This document shows, piece after piece, positions 35,056 through 43,360 of a stretch of 44,009 nucleotides of DNA. A program made the position numbers and the translations under genes. This DNA comes from Mycobacterium colombiense (GTDB lineage Bacteria > Actinomycetota > Actinomycetes > Mycobacteriales > Mycobacteriaceae): positions 1 through 44,009 of the forward strand of contig NZ_MBEI01000024.1 in NCBI RefSeq assembly GCF_001953985.1. The letters are read 5' to 3'. The first letter of the stretch is position 1. Every line of letters starts with the position of its first letter. The notes beneath the pieces were generated by a model. That model was not told the origin of the DNA. It did not search any database and worked only from the letters and a program-made list of their open reading frames with translations.

Positions 35056-35883
35056 TCAGCGTGGATCCCGGTCCGGTTGCTCGACGCCGGTTTTCGGATG
35101 ACGTTCGTTTCCATCATCTTTGGGCCGGCCCGGGTGGTGACCGGGGCGCTGCGGTATGACGACGATCAGCACCGCGATCAGCGCCGCGAGCACCGCCGAG
35201 GCGAGCGGGCGGCTCCACGCCAGGCCGCCGTCGGCGACGGGCTTGTCGATGAAGTCACCGACGGTCGCGCCCAGCGGCCTGGTGAGGATGAACGCGACCC
35301 AGAACAAGGTGACGCGGGAGATGGAGGTCCAGAAGTACAGGGCCGCAACCACCGCCAGGCCGACCGCGAAAACCAGCGCGCCGCGCTCGTAACCGAAATC
35401 GCGGGTGTCGGCCAGCCAATCGCCGAGCGCGGTGCCCAGCGTCTGCGAGAACGTGATGGTCGCCCAGTAAAAGGCCTCCACCTTGGGCGTGGCGACGGTG
35501 CTGACCGACACGGTGCCCTGCGACCAGCGCCAGAGCCCCAGGGTGGCCAGCAGGCACGCCAGCAGCAGCAGCGACCCGCCCGTGTAGCCGATGCCCAGCG
35601 ATCGGTCCGCGAAATCGGCCAGCACGGTGCCGAACGTCGTCGAGGCCACGATCGTCGCCCAATAGAGGACCGCATGGAATCGCTTGGCCAGAATCTGCGC
35701 CGCGACCAGCGCCGCCAGCGCGACGCCGAAAATCGCGACCCCCGCGGCGTAGCCCCAATTCAGCGTCATCGTGACGGTGTCGCCACCCGTCTCGCCCAAC
35801 GTCGTCGCCAAGACCTTGATGACCCAGAACCCCAGGGTGACCGCGGGCACCTTGGTCAACGCGTGCTTCGCAACGTCCGTCAT
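35056..35883 (-). CDS. COG4705-type multi-pass membrane protein
   Basis: A 275-residue integral membrane protein with about eight hydrophobic segments in two similar halves. Each half has a FW/YW start and a TLG-like turn (GFWVIKVLATTLGETGGD, VLYWATIVASTTFGTVLAD, AFYWATITFSQTLGTALGD, LFWVAFILTRPLGATVGDF). This four-fold pattern fits the COG4705 family of uncharacterised membrane-anchored proteins. The last 40 residues are hydrophilic and His/Pro/Arg-rich. ATG 35883 is preferred (GGAAG 9 nt upstream); ATG 35892 is three codons earlier. It is divergent from the GntR gene. Function unknown. Confidence 0.82.
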   Translation of the reverse strand: MTDVAKHALTKVPAVTLGFWVIKVLATTLGETGGDTVTMTLNWGYAAGVAIFGVALAALVAAQILAKRFHAVLYWATIVASTTFGTVLADFADRSLGIGYTGGSLLLLACLLATLGLWRWSQGTVSVSTVATPKVEAFYWATITFSQTLGTALGDWLADTRDFGYERGALVFAVGLAVVAALYFWTSISRVTLFWVAFILTRPLGATVGDFIDKPVADGGLAWSRPLASAVLAALIAVLIVVIPQRPGHHPGRPKDDGNERHPKTGVEQPDRDPR

Positions 35884-36108
35884 GCCCGCCATCTTCCGCC
35901 GTCGGGAGTCAATTCGGGAATCGTCGGGTTCGGTGGCGTGGCAGGTTCTGCTCACCGGGATCGCAAAGCCGACGCGTTCTCGCAGGTGGCGCAATACCGC
36001 GGCGGGTGGCGGTTTTAGCTGGTCGGGCCTCGAGGCGGCCCGGCGCAATACCCGCGGCCGCCCCCGCGGGGCGTCATCGGCGACCCGAAAAGCGGCCCTG
36101 AGCTGCGT

Positions 36109-36114
36109 TAGCGT
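36109..36114 (+). promoter_or_regulatory. -10 element of the leaderless GntR-headed operon
   Basis: TAGCGT lies exactly 7 nt before GTG 36122 and there is no Shine-Dalgarno. It selects GTG 36122 rather than GTG 36113. Confidence 0.5.
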
Positions 36115-36121
36115 GGCTCCC

Positions 36122-36859
36122 GTGGCGCAACCAGTACCCATTGGAGGACCCAGGGCCGACCGTGCCCGCCGGGTCGCCGACGTGCTGCGCCAGCAGATCC
36201 ACTCCGACGCCTACCCGGAGGGCCTGCCCGCCGAGCTGGACCTGGCCGCCGAATTCTCGGTCTCCCGCAACACCATTCGCGAGGCGCTGACCGTCCTCAA
36301 ACACGAGGGGCTGATCGACCGCGGTCCCAAGGTCGGCACGCACGTCGCGCAGCGCAAGTACGACCACGGGCTCGACGCGCTGCTGGGTCTGAAGGAGACG
36401 TTCAAGGATCTCGGTGAGGTCCGCAACGAGGTGCGCGCCGCGATGCCGGTCACCGCGCCGCCGTCGGTGGCCCGCCGGCTGCGGCTGCAACCGGGCGAGC
36501 AGGCGGTGTTCATCGAGCGGCTGCGCTACCTGGGGGACCTGCCGCTCAGCCTCGATCTCACCTACCTCGCCCCCGACATCGGCCGCGAGGTGCTGACCCA
36601 CCCGCTGGAGACCAACGACCTGTTCGCCCTCATCGAGAAGGTGAGCGGGCAACGGCTGGGGTCGGCGGCGCTGGCGCTGGAGGCCATTCCGGCCGACGCG
36701 CACTCGGCGGCCACGCTGCAGGTGCCCGACGGTGCGGCGCTGCTGATGCTGGAGCGGCTCACCAGCCTCGCCGACGGCACCCCCGTCGACCTGGAGTACA
36801 TCCGGATGCGGGGCGATCGAATCACCATGCGGGGCAACCTGATGAGGAGCAACCCATGA
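36122..36859 (+). CDS. GntR-family regulator with UTRA ligand domain
   Basis: A 245-residue HutC-type regulator. The winged helix lies at about residues 15-82 (RVADVLRQQIHSDAYPEGLP, SVSRNTIREALTVLKHEGLI, GPKVGTHVAQR). The UTRA effector domain covers about 95-240 (FIERLRYLGDLPLSLDLTYL, PVDLEYIRMRGDRITMRGNL). GTG 36122 is set by TAGCGT 7 nt upstream; the frame extends upstream to 35771 without support. The stop overlaps the ferredoxin ATG, so the regulator is the first gene of the importer/flavoenzyme operon and probably autoregulates it in response to the imported compound or a product. The ligand is unknown. Confidence 0.92.
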   Translation: MAQPVPIGGPRADRARRVADVLRQQIHSDAYPEGLPAELDLAAEFSVSRNTIREALTVLKHEGLIDRGPKVGTHVAQRKYDHGLDALLGLKETFKDLGEVRNEVRAAMPVTAPPSVARRLRLQPGEQAVFIERLRYLGDLPLSLDLTYLAPDIGREVLTHPLETNDLFALIEKVSGQRLGSAALALEAIPADAHSAATLQVPDGAALLMLERLTSLADGTPVDLEYIRMRGDRITMRGNLMRSNP

Positions 36860-37086
36860 CGCTGATCAACAACAACCGCGCCGACGTGCCGGTCACCATC
36901 GACGAGTCGCTGTGTATCGACGGCTGCACGCTGTGCGTGGAGGTCTGCCCGCTCGACGCGCTGGCCATCAACCCCGACACCGGCAAGGCCTTCATGCACG
37001 TCGACGAGTGTTGGTACTGCGGCCCCTGCGCGGCGCGCTGTCCCACCGGCGCCGTCACGGTCAACATGCCTTATCTCCTTCGCTGA
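36856..37086 (+). CDS. Two-cluster [4Fe-4S] ferredoxin, AprB-like
   Basis: A 76-residue ferredoxin with two four-Cys motifs: C-x3-C-x2-C-x3-CP in LCIDGCTLCVEVCPLDAL and C-x2-C-x2-C-x3-CP in ECWYCGPCAARCPTGAV. The arrangement, with the intervening NPDTGKAFMHVDE, resembles the iron-sulfur part of adenylylsulfate reductase beta subunit, but the long C-terminal tail of that protein is absent. ATG 36856 has AGGAG 6 nt upstream and overlaps the GntR stop by 4 nt. It is the likely electron partner of the flavoprotein at the end of the operon. Direction of electron flow is not evident. Confidence 0.93.
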   Translation: MTLINNNRADVPVTIDESLCIDGCTLCVEVCPLDALAINPDTGKAFMHVDECWYCGPCAARCPTGAVTVNMPYLLR

Positions 37087-37111
37087 AAAGCATTCGACCC
37101 CAGGATCTTCC

Positions 37112-38500
37112 ATGAAACGACGCGCCATCCGGCTGGCGTCGGTGGTGATCGCGATCGCCGCGCTCACCTCCGGTTGCTCACTGGAATCCCTGTCGCAGTC
37201 CTCCGGTGTGGTCAACGTGGTGGTGGGATATCAGTCCAAGACCATCAACACCGTCACCGCGGGTACGCTGCTGCGCGCGCAGGGCTACCTGGAGCACCGC
37301 CTGGCCGACATCACCACCCGCACCGGCACCAAATACGCGGTGCGGTGGCAGGATTACGACACCGGCGCCCCGATCACCGCGCAGATGCTCGCCGAGAAGA
37401 TCGACATCGGCTCGATGGGCGACTATCCGATGCTGATCAACGGCTCCAAGACGCAGGCCAACCCGCTGGCCAAGACCGAGATCGTCTCTATCACCGGCTA
37501 CAACCCCAAGGGCGCGCTGAACATGGTGGTGGTGACGCCCGGTTCGTCGGCGACCACGTTGCGCGACCTGGCCGGCTCCAAGGTCTCGGCGAGTGTGGGG
37601 TCGGCCGGTCACGGCACCTTGATGCGGGCGCTGGACAGGGCCGGGATCAAGGGTGTGGAAGTGCTCAACCAGCAACCGCAGGTGGGCGCTTCGGCTTTGG
37701 AATCCGGTCAGGTGCAGGGCCTTTCGCAGTTCGTCGCCTGGCCGGGGCTGCTGGTGTTCCAGAACAAGGCCAAACTGCTGTACGACGGCGCCGAGCTGAA
37801 CCTGCCCACCCTGCACGGGGTGGTGGTGCGGCGCTCGTATGCGACGTCTCATCCGGAGGTGCTGGGCGCATTCCTGCAGGCGCAACTGGACGCAGGAGAC
37901 TTCCTCAACTCCAAGCCGCTGGAGGCGGCCCGGATCGTCGCCCAGGGCAGCGGCCTGCCGCAGGAAGTGGTGTATCTCTACAACGGCCCCGGTGGTACCT
38001 CGTTCGACACCACGCTCAAACCGTCCCTGGTCGAGGCGTTGAAAAACGATGTGCCATACCTGAAGTCGATCGGTGACTTCGCCGACCTCGACGTGTCCGG
38101 CTTCGTCCAGGACGGGCCGCTGCGCACCGTGTTCGGGGCCCGCGGCCTGAACTACGACGCGGCCCGGGCCGCCACCGCCAACCCGTCCGCGCTGCGCGGG
38201 GATCCCGCCCTGGCCAGCGAACTGTGGCTGGACGGTTCGGATTCCACGCAAACGGTCGCCAACCCGACCGGTCTGCTTCGGGCGGTCCGCGAGGCGATCG
38301 CCCGGGGCGCCAAAGTCCGCGCCGCCTACGTTCCCGACGCCGAGCTGGGCACCCGATGGTTCGCCGACAAGGCGGTCTGGGTGCAAGACGGCCAGAACTA
38401 CCTGCCGTTCGGGACGCCGGCCGGCGCGCATCGCTATCTCGCCGCACACCCGGGCGGCGCCATCGTGAATTACGAGCAGGCCCTTGGAGGTTCGGTATGA
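37112..38500 (+). CDS. ABC substrate-binding lipoprotein with NosL-like C-terminal extension
   Basis: A 462-residue lipoprotein. The signal sequence ends TSGC with Cys22 as the lipidation site. Residues about 35-345 are an SsuA/TauA/NrtA-type binding fold (VGYQSKTINTVTAGTLLRAQ, EKIDIGSMGDYPMLINGS, SKVSASVGSAGHGTLMRALD, RRSYATSHPEVLGAFLQAQL). The protein is about 130 residues longer than usual. The extra part (about 385-460: GLLRAVREAIARGAKVRAAY, then TRWFADKAVWVQDG, FGTPAGAHRYLAAHPGGAIV) resembles the NosL copper-chaperone fold but lacks clear metal-binding Met or Cys. It starts 25 nt after the ferredoxin and overlaps the permease by 4 nt. The ligand is unknown; sulfonate-like anions are the family expectation. 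Confidence 0.87.
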   Translation: MKRRAIRLASVVIAIAALTSGCSLESLSQSSGVVNVVVGYQSKTINTVTAGTLLRAQGYLEHRLADITTRTGTKYAVRWQDYDTGAPITAQMLAEKIDIGSMGDYPMLINGSKTQANPLAKTEIVSITGYNPKGALNMVVVTPGSSATTLRDLAGSKVSASVGSAGHGTLMRALDRAGIKGVEVLNQQPQVGASALESGQVQGLSQFVAWPGLLVFQNKAKLLYDGAELNLPTLHGVVVRRSYATSHPEVLGAFLQAQLDAGDFLNSKPLEAARIVAQGSGLPQEVVYLYNGPGGTSFDTTLKPSLVEALKNDVPYLKSIGDFADLDVSGFVQDGPLRTVFGARGLNYDAARAATANPSALRGDPALASELWLDGSDSTQTVANPTGLLRAVREAIARGAKVRAAYVPDAELGTRWFADKAVWVQDGQNYLPFGTPAGAHRYLAAHPGGAIVNYEQALGGSV

Positions 38501-39369
38501 CCGCTTATCTCACCGGCGACCCGGCAGCCCCGGTGTCGGCGCAAGTCGTCGACACAGTCCCGGCGCCGGCCACCCCGCGACGTGCCGGCTCGCCGTGGCA
38601 GTGGCGGCTGCTGCGGCTCGCCTCGGTTGTCGCCGCGATCGGGCTGTGGCAGGCGCTCACCGCCGACAAGGTGCGGCTGCTGCTGCGCTTCGACACGCTG
38701 CCCACCGTCACCGAGATCGTGCACGCGCTGGGACGCCGGCTCGGAACCCCCGAGTACTGGCTTGACCTGGCGCAGTCGCTGATCCGGATCCTCACCGGCT
38801 TCGGATTGGCCGCGGTGGTCGGGGTCGCGACGGGCGTGCTGCTCGGGCGTTCCCGCTTGTTCGCCAACACCTTCGGCCCGCTGACGGAGTTGGTCAGACC
38901 CGTTCCGGCCATCGCGATGGTGCCGGTGGCGATCCTGCTGTTCCCGACCGACGAGGCCGGCATCGTGTTCATCACCTTCCTCGCGGCGTACTTCCCGATC
39001 CTGGTCAGTACCCGGCACGCGGTGCGCGCGCTGCCCACGCTGTGGGAGGACTCGGTGCGCACGCTGGGCGGCGGCCGGTGGGATGTGCTGAAGCAGGTGG
39101 TGTTGCCGGGCATCCTGCCGGGCGTGTTCGGCGGCCTGTCGGTCGGTATGGGCGTGGCGTGGATCTGCGTGATCTCCGCCGAGATGATCTCGGGCCGGCT
39201 CGGCATCGGCTATCGCACCTGGCAGGACTACACCGTGCTGGCCTATCCCCAGGTGTTCGTCGGGATCATCACCATCGGCGTGCTGGGTTTCGCGACGGCG
39301 GCGGCCGTCGAGGTCGTGGGCCGTCGGGTGACCAGCTGGCTGCCGCGTGCGGAGGAGGAGCAGCGATGA
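38497..39369 (+). CDS. ABC transporter permease (SsuC/TauC type)
   Basis: A 290-residue inner-membrane permease with about six helices. A hydrophilic N-terminal stretch of about 35 residues precedes the first helix (LLRLASVVAAIGLWQAL). The EAA loop that docks the ATPase is in WEDSVRTLGGGRWDVLKQVV, followed by LPGILPGVFGGLSVGMGVAW. ATG 38497 is chosen from GGAGG at 6-nt spacing and the 4-nt overlap with the binding-protein stop. The ATPase gene overlaps its stop as ATGA. Together the three genes form one importer. Confidence 0.95.
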   Translation: MTAYLTGDPAAPVSAQVVDTVPAPATPRRAGSPWQWRLLRLASVVAAIGLWQALTADKVRLLLRFDTLPTVTEIVHALGRRLGTPEYWLDLAQSLIRILTGFGLAAVVGVATGVLLGRSRLFANTFGPLTELVRPVPAIAMVPVAILLFPTDEAGIVFITFLAAYFPILVSTRHAVRALPTLWEDSVRTLGGGRWDVLKQVVLPGILPGVFGGLSVGMGVAWICVISAEMISGRLGIGYRTWQDYTVLAYPQVFVGIITIGVLGFATAAAVEVVGRRVTSWLPRAEEEQR

Positions 39370-40109
39370 CTGTCGGAGTGAGTCTGGAATTGGATCGAGT
39401 TCGCTTGTCCTACACCGGAGAGCCGGTGATCGACAGGCTGAGCCTGGCGGTGCGCCCCGGGGAGATCCTGGTGCTCACCGGGCCCTCGGGCTGCGGCAAG
39501 TCGACGGTGCTGCGGGCCCTGGCGGGACTGCTGCGGCCCGACGAGGGCCGGATCGTCGCCGACGGCGACGAGGTGACGACCACCTCGGGCGACCGGGGCA
39601 TGGTGTTCCAGGACAACGCGTTGCTGCCCTGGCGCACCGTGCGCTCCAACATCGAGTTGGCCCTGCGGCTGCGCGGAGTCGCCCGGGCCGGCAGGCGCGC
39701 CGAGGCCGACCGCTGGATCGCCGAGCTCGGTCTCACCGGCTTCGGCGACTATCTGCCCAAGAGCCTGTCCGGCGGCATGCGGCAGCGCGTTCAGCTGGCC
39801 CGCGGGCTGGCCGGCGCGCCGCGCGCGGTGATGATGGACGAGCCGTTCGGCGCGCTGGACACCCAGACCCGGACGGCCATGCAGCGGCTGCTGATCGACA
39901 CCTGGCGTGCCCATCCGACGACGATCGTCTTCGTCACGCACGATGTCGACGAGGCGCTGCTGCTGGGCGATCGCATCGCCGTACTGGGCAAGGCCGGTCA
40001 GCCGCTGCGCACCGTGGTCGATGTGCCCGAGCCGCGGGTCGACCGGCAGCGCGCCGCGCTGCGCGCCGAAGTCATTGCGGCACTGAATCACTCGGCGGTG
40101 GCGGCATGA
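39366..40109 (+). CDS. ABC transporter ATP-binding protein (SsuB/TauB type)
   Basis: A 247-residue ATPase. Walker A is GPSGCGKST at about residue 40, the Q-loop is in MVFQDNALLPWRTV, the signature is LSGGMRQRVQLARGL, Walker B is AVMMDEPFGALD, and the switch His is in VFVTHDVDEALLLGD. It overlaps the permease by 4 nt and is preceded by GGAGGAG. Its stop in turn overlaps the flavoprotein start (ATGA), which couples synthesis of the importer to the redox enzyme. Substrate specificity cannot be read from the ATPase. Confidence 0.96.
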   Translation: MTVGVSLELDRVRLSYTGEPVIDRLSLAVRPGEILVLTGPSGCGKSTVLRALAGLLRPDEGRIVADGDEVTTTSGDRGMVFQDNALLPWRTVRSNIELALRLRGVARAGRRAEADRWIAELGLTGFGDYLPKSLSGGMRQRVQLARGLAGAPRAVMMDEPFGALDTQTRTAMQRLLIDTWRAHPTTIVFVTHDVDEALLLGDRIAVLGKAGQPLRTVVDVPEPRVDRQRAALRAEVIAALNHSAVAA

Positions 40110-42808
40110 TGCAGATTCCCGATCCGGCGACCCCGGTCCGGCTCGACTGTGACGTCCTGGTCATCGGCGGCGGCACCGCGGGCACCATGGCGGCGCTGTC
40201 TGCCGCCGAGAGCGGCGCGCAGGTGCTGCTGCTGGAAAAGGCCCACGTGCGCCACTCCGGCGCCCTGGCGATGGGCATGGACGGCGTCAACAACGCGGTG
40301 ATCCCGGGCAAGGCCGAACCCGAGGACTACGTCGCCGAGATCACCCGCGCCAACGACGGAATCGTCAACCAGCGCACCGTGTATCAGACCGCCACCCGCG
40401 GCTTCGCGATGGTGCAGCGGCTGGAGCGCTACGGCGTGAAGTTCGAGAAGAACGAGCACGGCGAATACGCCGTGCGCCGGGTGCACCGCTCTGGCTCCTA
40501 CGTGCTGCCGATGCCAGAAGGCAAGGACGTCAAGAAGGCGCTGTATCGCGTGCTTCGGCAACGGTCGATGCGCGAGAAGATCCAGATCGAGAACCGGCTG
40601 ATGCCGGTGCGGGTGCTGACCCACCAGGGCCGGGCCGTGGGCGCGGCGGCGCTGAACACCCGCACGGGTGAATTCGTCACGGTGGGCGCCAAGGCGGTCA
40701 TCCTGGCCACCGGCGCGTGCGGCCGGCTCGGCCTGCCCGCCTCGGGCTACCTGTACGGCACCTACGAGAACCCCACCAACGCCGGCGACGGCTACTCGAT
40801 GGCCTACCACGCGGGCGCGGAGCTGTCCGGCATCGAGTGCTTCCAGGTCAACCCGCTGATCAAGGACTACAACGGCCCGGCATGCGCGTACGTCGCCAAT
40901 CCCTTTGGCGGCTACCAGGTCAACGCGCACGGCGAGCGGTTCGTCGACTCCGACTACTGGTCGGGGCAGATGATGGCCGAGGTCAAAACCGAGATCGACT
41001 CCGCGCGCGGGCCCATCTACCTCAAGGTGTCGCACCTGCCCGACGAGACGCTGACCGCGCTGGAGAACATCCTGCACACCACCGAGCGGCCCACCCGGGG
41101 CACCTTCCACGCTAACCGCGGCCACGACTACCGCACCCACGACATCGAGATGCACATCTCCGAAATCGGCTTGTGTAGCGGGCATTCCGCGTCGGGGGTG
41201 TGGGTCGACGAGCACGCCCGCACCACGGTGCCCGGGCTCTACGCCGCCGGTGACATGGCGTGCGTGCCGCACAACTACATGATCGGGGCTTTCGTGTTCG
41301 GCGACCTGGCCGGCACGCACGCCGCCTCGACCCTGGCCGACGTCGCTGCGCCGCAACAACTCCCGGAGGAGCAGGTGCGCGAGGCGCACGAGCTGATCTA
41401 CCGGCCGCTGCGGCATCCGGACGGCCCGCCGCAGCCCCAGGTCGAATACAAGCTGCGCCGCTTCGTCAACGACTACGTCGCGCCGCCGAAGACCGGGGCC
41501 AAGCTGTCGCTGGCCATCCGCACCTTCGAGCGGATGAGCGCCGAGATCGCCGAGATGGGCGCCCGCAATCCGCACGAGCTGATGCGCGCGGTGGAGGTGT
41601 CGTTCATCCGCGACTGCGCCGAGATGGCTGCCCGCTCGTCACACACCCGCACCGAATCGCGTTGGGGCCTCTATCACGATCGCGCCGACCTGCCCGGCCG
41701 CGACGACAGCCAATGGGGCTATCACCTCAACCTGCGCAAGGACGCCGGTGGCGAGATGGTGTTCCTCAAGCGGCCGGTGGCACCGTATTTCGTGCCGGTC
41801 CCGGAGCTCGACGGTCTGCCGCCGACCGACCGGACCGTGTACCCGGTGGAGCAGCCGCCGCTGGTCGGCGGCCAGGCGCCGGCCACCGCGGTGTCCCGAA
41901 TCGACTCGGCCGCAACGGCATTCGAGCCGCCGTCACCGCGCATCGCCGAGGTCCTGGCGCTCGAGGAACCCACGATGGCCGATCTCGATCCCTACCTTGC
42001 CGACGCGGATCCCGGCGTGCGCCGCACCGCGGTGTCCGCGTTGACCGAGCACATCCCGGACGGGTACGCGCCGGCCCTGGTCGCCGCGCTGAACGACGGC
42101 GACGCCTCGGTCCGCCTCACCAGCGCCGACGGCATCCGCGAGCTGGTCGAGGTGTTGCCGCAGCCGGAAAGCGTGCGCCAGCACCTGGATTCGGTCGATC
42201 GGGTGGTGCGTGCGGCCTCGCTGTACGTGCTGGCCGCCCGGCGGGCCGGTGACGCCGCGCAATACCGTCGCGCCCTCGACGACGTCGATCATCGGGTGCG
42301 CATCGAGGCGGTGCGCGCGCTGGTGTCCGTCGACGACGTGGCCGGTGTCGTGGCCGCCGCCGGTGATGAGAACCGCGAGGTCCGCATCGCGGCGGCCGCC
42401 GGGGGGGCGACGCTGCGTGGCGGCGCCGACGCTGTGCGCCGGCTCGTCGCCGACTCCGACCCGCTGGTCCGCGCGGCCGCGCTGGCCGCGCTGGGCCAAT
42501 TGGGTTGCGGTCCAGACGATTACGCCGCCATCAAGCAGGCGCTGCGGGTGCCGGCCTGGCAGGTGCGGGAAGGCGCGGCCCGCGCGCTGGCGGGCGCGCC
42601 GGTCGACTTCGCGGTTCCGCACCTGTCCGAGGCGCTGGGCGACGCCCATCTGGACGTGCGCAAGGCGGCCGTGCTCAGCCTGACCCGGTGGGCCGGGGAG
42701 GCCGCCGCCCGGGACGCGCTGGGGCTTGCACTCAAGGACGGCGACGCCGACGTGCGGGCCTACGCGCGCCGGGCGCTCGAGCAGGACAGCTTGGTGGAAA
42801 AGGGTTAG
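40106..42808 (+). CDS. AprA/fumarate-reductase-type flavoprotein fused to HEAT-like repeats
   Basis: A 900-residue protein. Residues about 10-590 are an FAD-dependent oxidoreductase of the SdhA/FrdA/AprA superfamily. The dinucleotide motif VIGGGTAGTMAA lies at about 18-29, LLLEKAHVRHSGALAMGMDG follows, ILATGACGRLGLP is central, and the second FAD motif is VPGLYAAGDMACVPHNYMIG. A helical domain with ESRWGLYHDRADLPGRDD follows, as in AprA and SdhA. From about 610 to 898 there are eight or nine HEAT-like repeats (DPGVRRTAVSAL, DASVRLTSADGI, NREVRIAAAAGG, HLDVRKAAVLSL). It is coupled to the ATPase by ATGA. The partner ferredoxin is the second gene of the operon. The substrate is unknown. Confidence 0.9.
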   Translation: MMQIPDPATPVRLDCDVLVIGGGTAGTMAALSAAESGAQVLLLEKAHVRHSGALAMGMDGVNNAVIPGKAEPEDYVAEITRANDGIVNQRTVYQTATRGFAMVQRLERYGVKFEKNEHGEYAVRRVHRSGSYVLPMPEGKDVKKALYRVLRQRSMREKIQIENRLMPVRVLTHQGRAVGAAALNTRTGEFVTVGAKAVILATGACGRLGLPASGYLYGTYENPTNAGDGYSMAYHAGAELSGIECFQVNPLIKDYNGPACAYVANPFGGYQVNAHGERFVDSDYWSGQMMAEVKTEIDSARGPIYLKVSHLPDETLTALENILHTTERPTRGTFHANRGHDYRTHDIEMHISEIGLCSGHSASGVWVDEHARTTVPGLYAAGDMACVPHNYMIGAFVFGDLAGTHAASTLADVAAPQQLPEEQVREAHELIYRPLRHPDGPPQPQVEYKLRRFVNDYVAPPKTGAKLSLAIRTFERMSAEIAEMGARNPHELMRAVEVSFIRDCAEMAARSSHTRTESRWGLYHDRADLPGRDDSQWGYHLNLRKDAGGEMVFLKRPVAPYFVPVPELDGLPPTDRTVYPVEQPPLVGGQAPATAVSRIDSAATAFEPPSPRIAEVLALEEPTMADLDPYLADADPGVRRTAVSALTEHIPDGYAPALVAALNDGDASVRLTSADGIRELVEVLPQPESVRQHLDSVDRVVRAASLYVLAARRAGDAAQYRRALDDVDHRVRIEAVRALVSVDDVAGVVAAAGDENREVRIAAAAGGATLRGGADAVRRLVADSDPLVRAAALAALGQLGCGPDDYAAIKQALRVPAWQVREGAARALAGAPVDFAVPHLSEALGDAHLDVRKAAVLSLTRWAGEAAARDALGLALKDGDADVRAYARRALEQDSLVEKG

Positions 42809-43348
42809 TCAGCGCAGGATCTTGGCGTACAGCAGGCTGTCCTGCGGCTCGGGTCCCATCGTGGGGTAGACCGCGTGCCGGGCCAGCCTTCCCTCCAGGA
42901 AGAAGCCGGCGTGCTCGAGCAGCCGCGCCGAGCGCTCGTTGTCCACGCTGCAGGTGGCCCAGACGCGGTACACCTCGCGATCGGCGTCGAGTGCGGTGAG
43001 CAGCATGCCGAGCACCTCGGACATCAGTCCCTTGCCCCACCAGCGCCGGCCCAGGCAGTAGCCGACCTCGACCGAGTGCGGCGCGGTGCGCCGGCAGCTG
43101 GCCAGCCCGATCACCTCGCCGCGGTGCCGCGACTCGATGACCCAGGTCTTCTCGTCGGCGCTGGCGTTGAGTTTTTCGGTGATCACGCGCCGCGTCGCGG
43201 CCACGTCGGGGTGCGGCGCCCACAACAGATACTTGGTGACCTGCGGGTCGTGGGCGACCCGCTGGAACAGCGCCCCCGCGTCGTCGAGCGTGGGTAGGCG
43301 CAGCAGCAGCCGCGGACCGCTGATGCGGTCGGGTGGATATTCGGGCAT
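42809..43348 (-). CDS. GNAT acetyltransferase (RimJ/RimL type)
   Basis: A 179-residue N-acetyltransferase. It opens RISGPRLLLRLPTLDDAGAL as in the RimJ/RimL group. The acetyl-CoA loop lies in VEVGYCLGRRWWGKGLMSEV, with the last strand and helix in VDNERSARLLEHAGFFLEGR. ATG 43348 gives a full-length domain. The stop directly abuts that of the flavoprotein gene (convergent, no spacer). A second open frame on this strand (42732-43532) is a shadow. The substrate could be a protein N-terminus or a small amine; context does not tell. Confidence 0.9.
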   Translation of the reverse strand: MPEYPPDRISGPRLLLRLPTLDDAGALFQRVAHDPQVTKYLLWAPHPDVAATRRVITEKLNASADEKTWVIESRHRGEVIGLASCRRTAPHSVEVGYCLGRRWWGKGLMSEVLGMLLTALDADREVYRVWATCSVDNERSARLLEHAGFFLEGRLARHAVYPTMGPEPQDSLLYAKILR

Positions 43349-43360
43349 CGGGATGTGACT

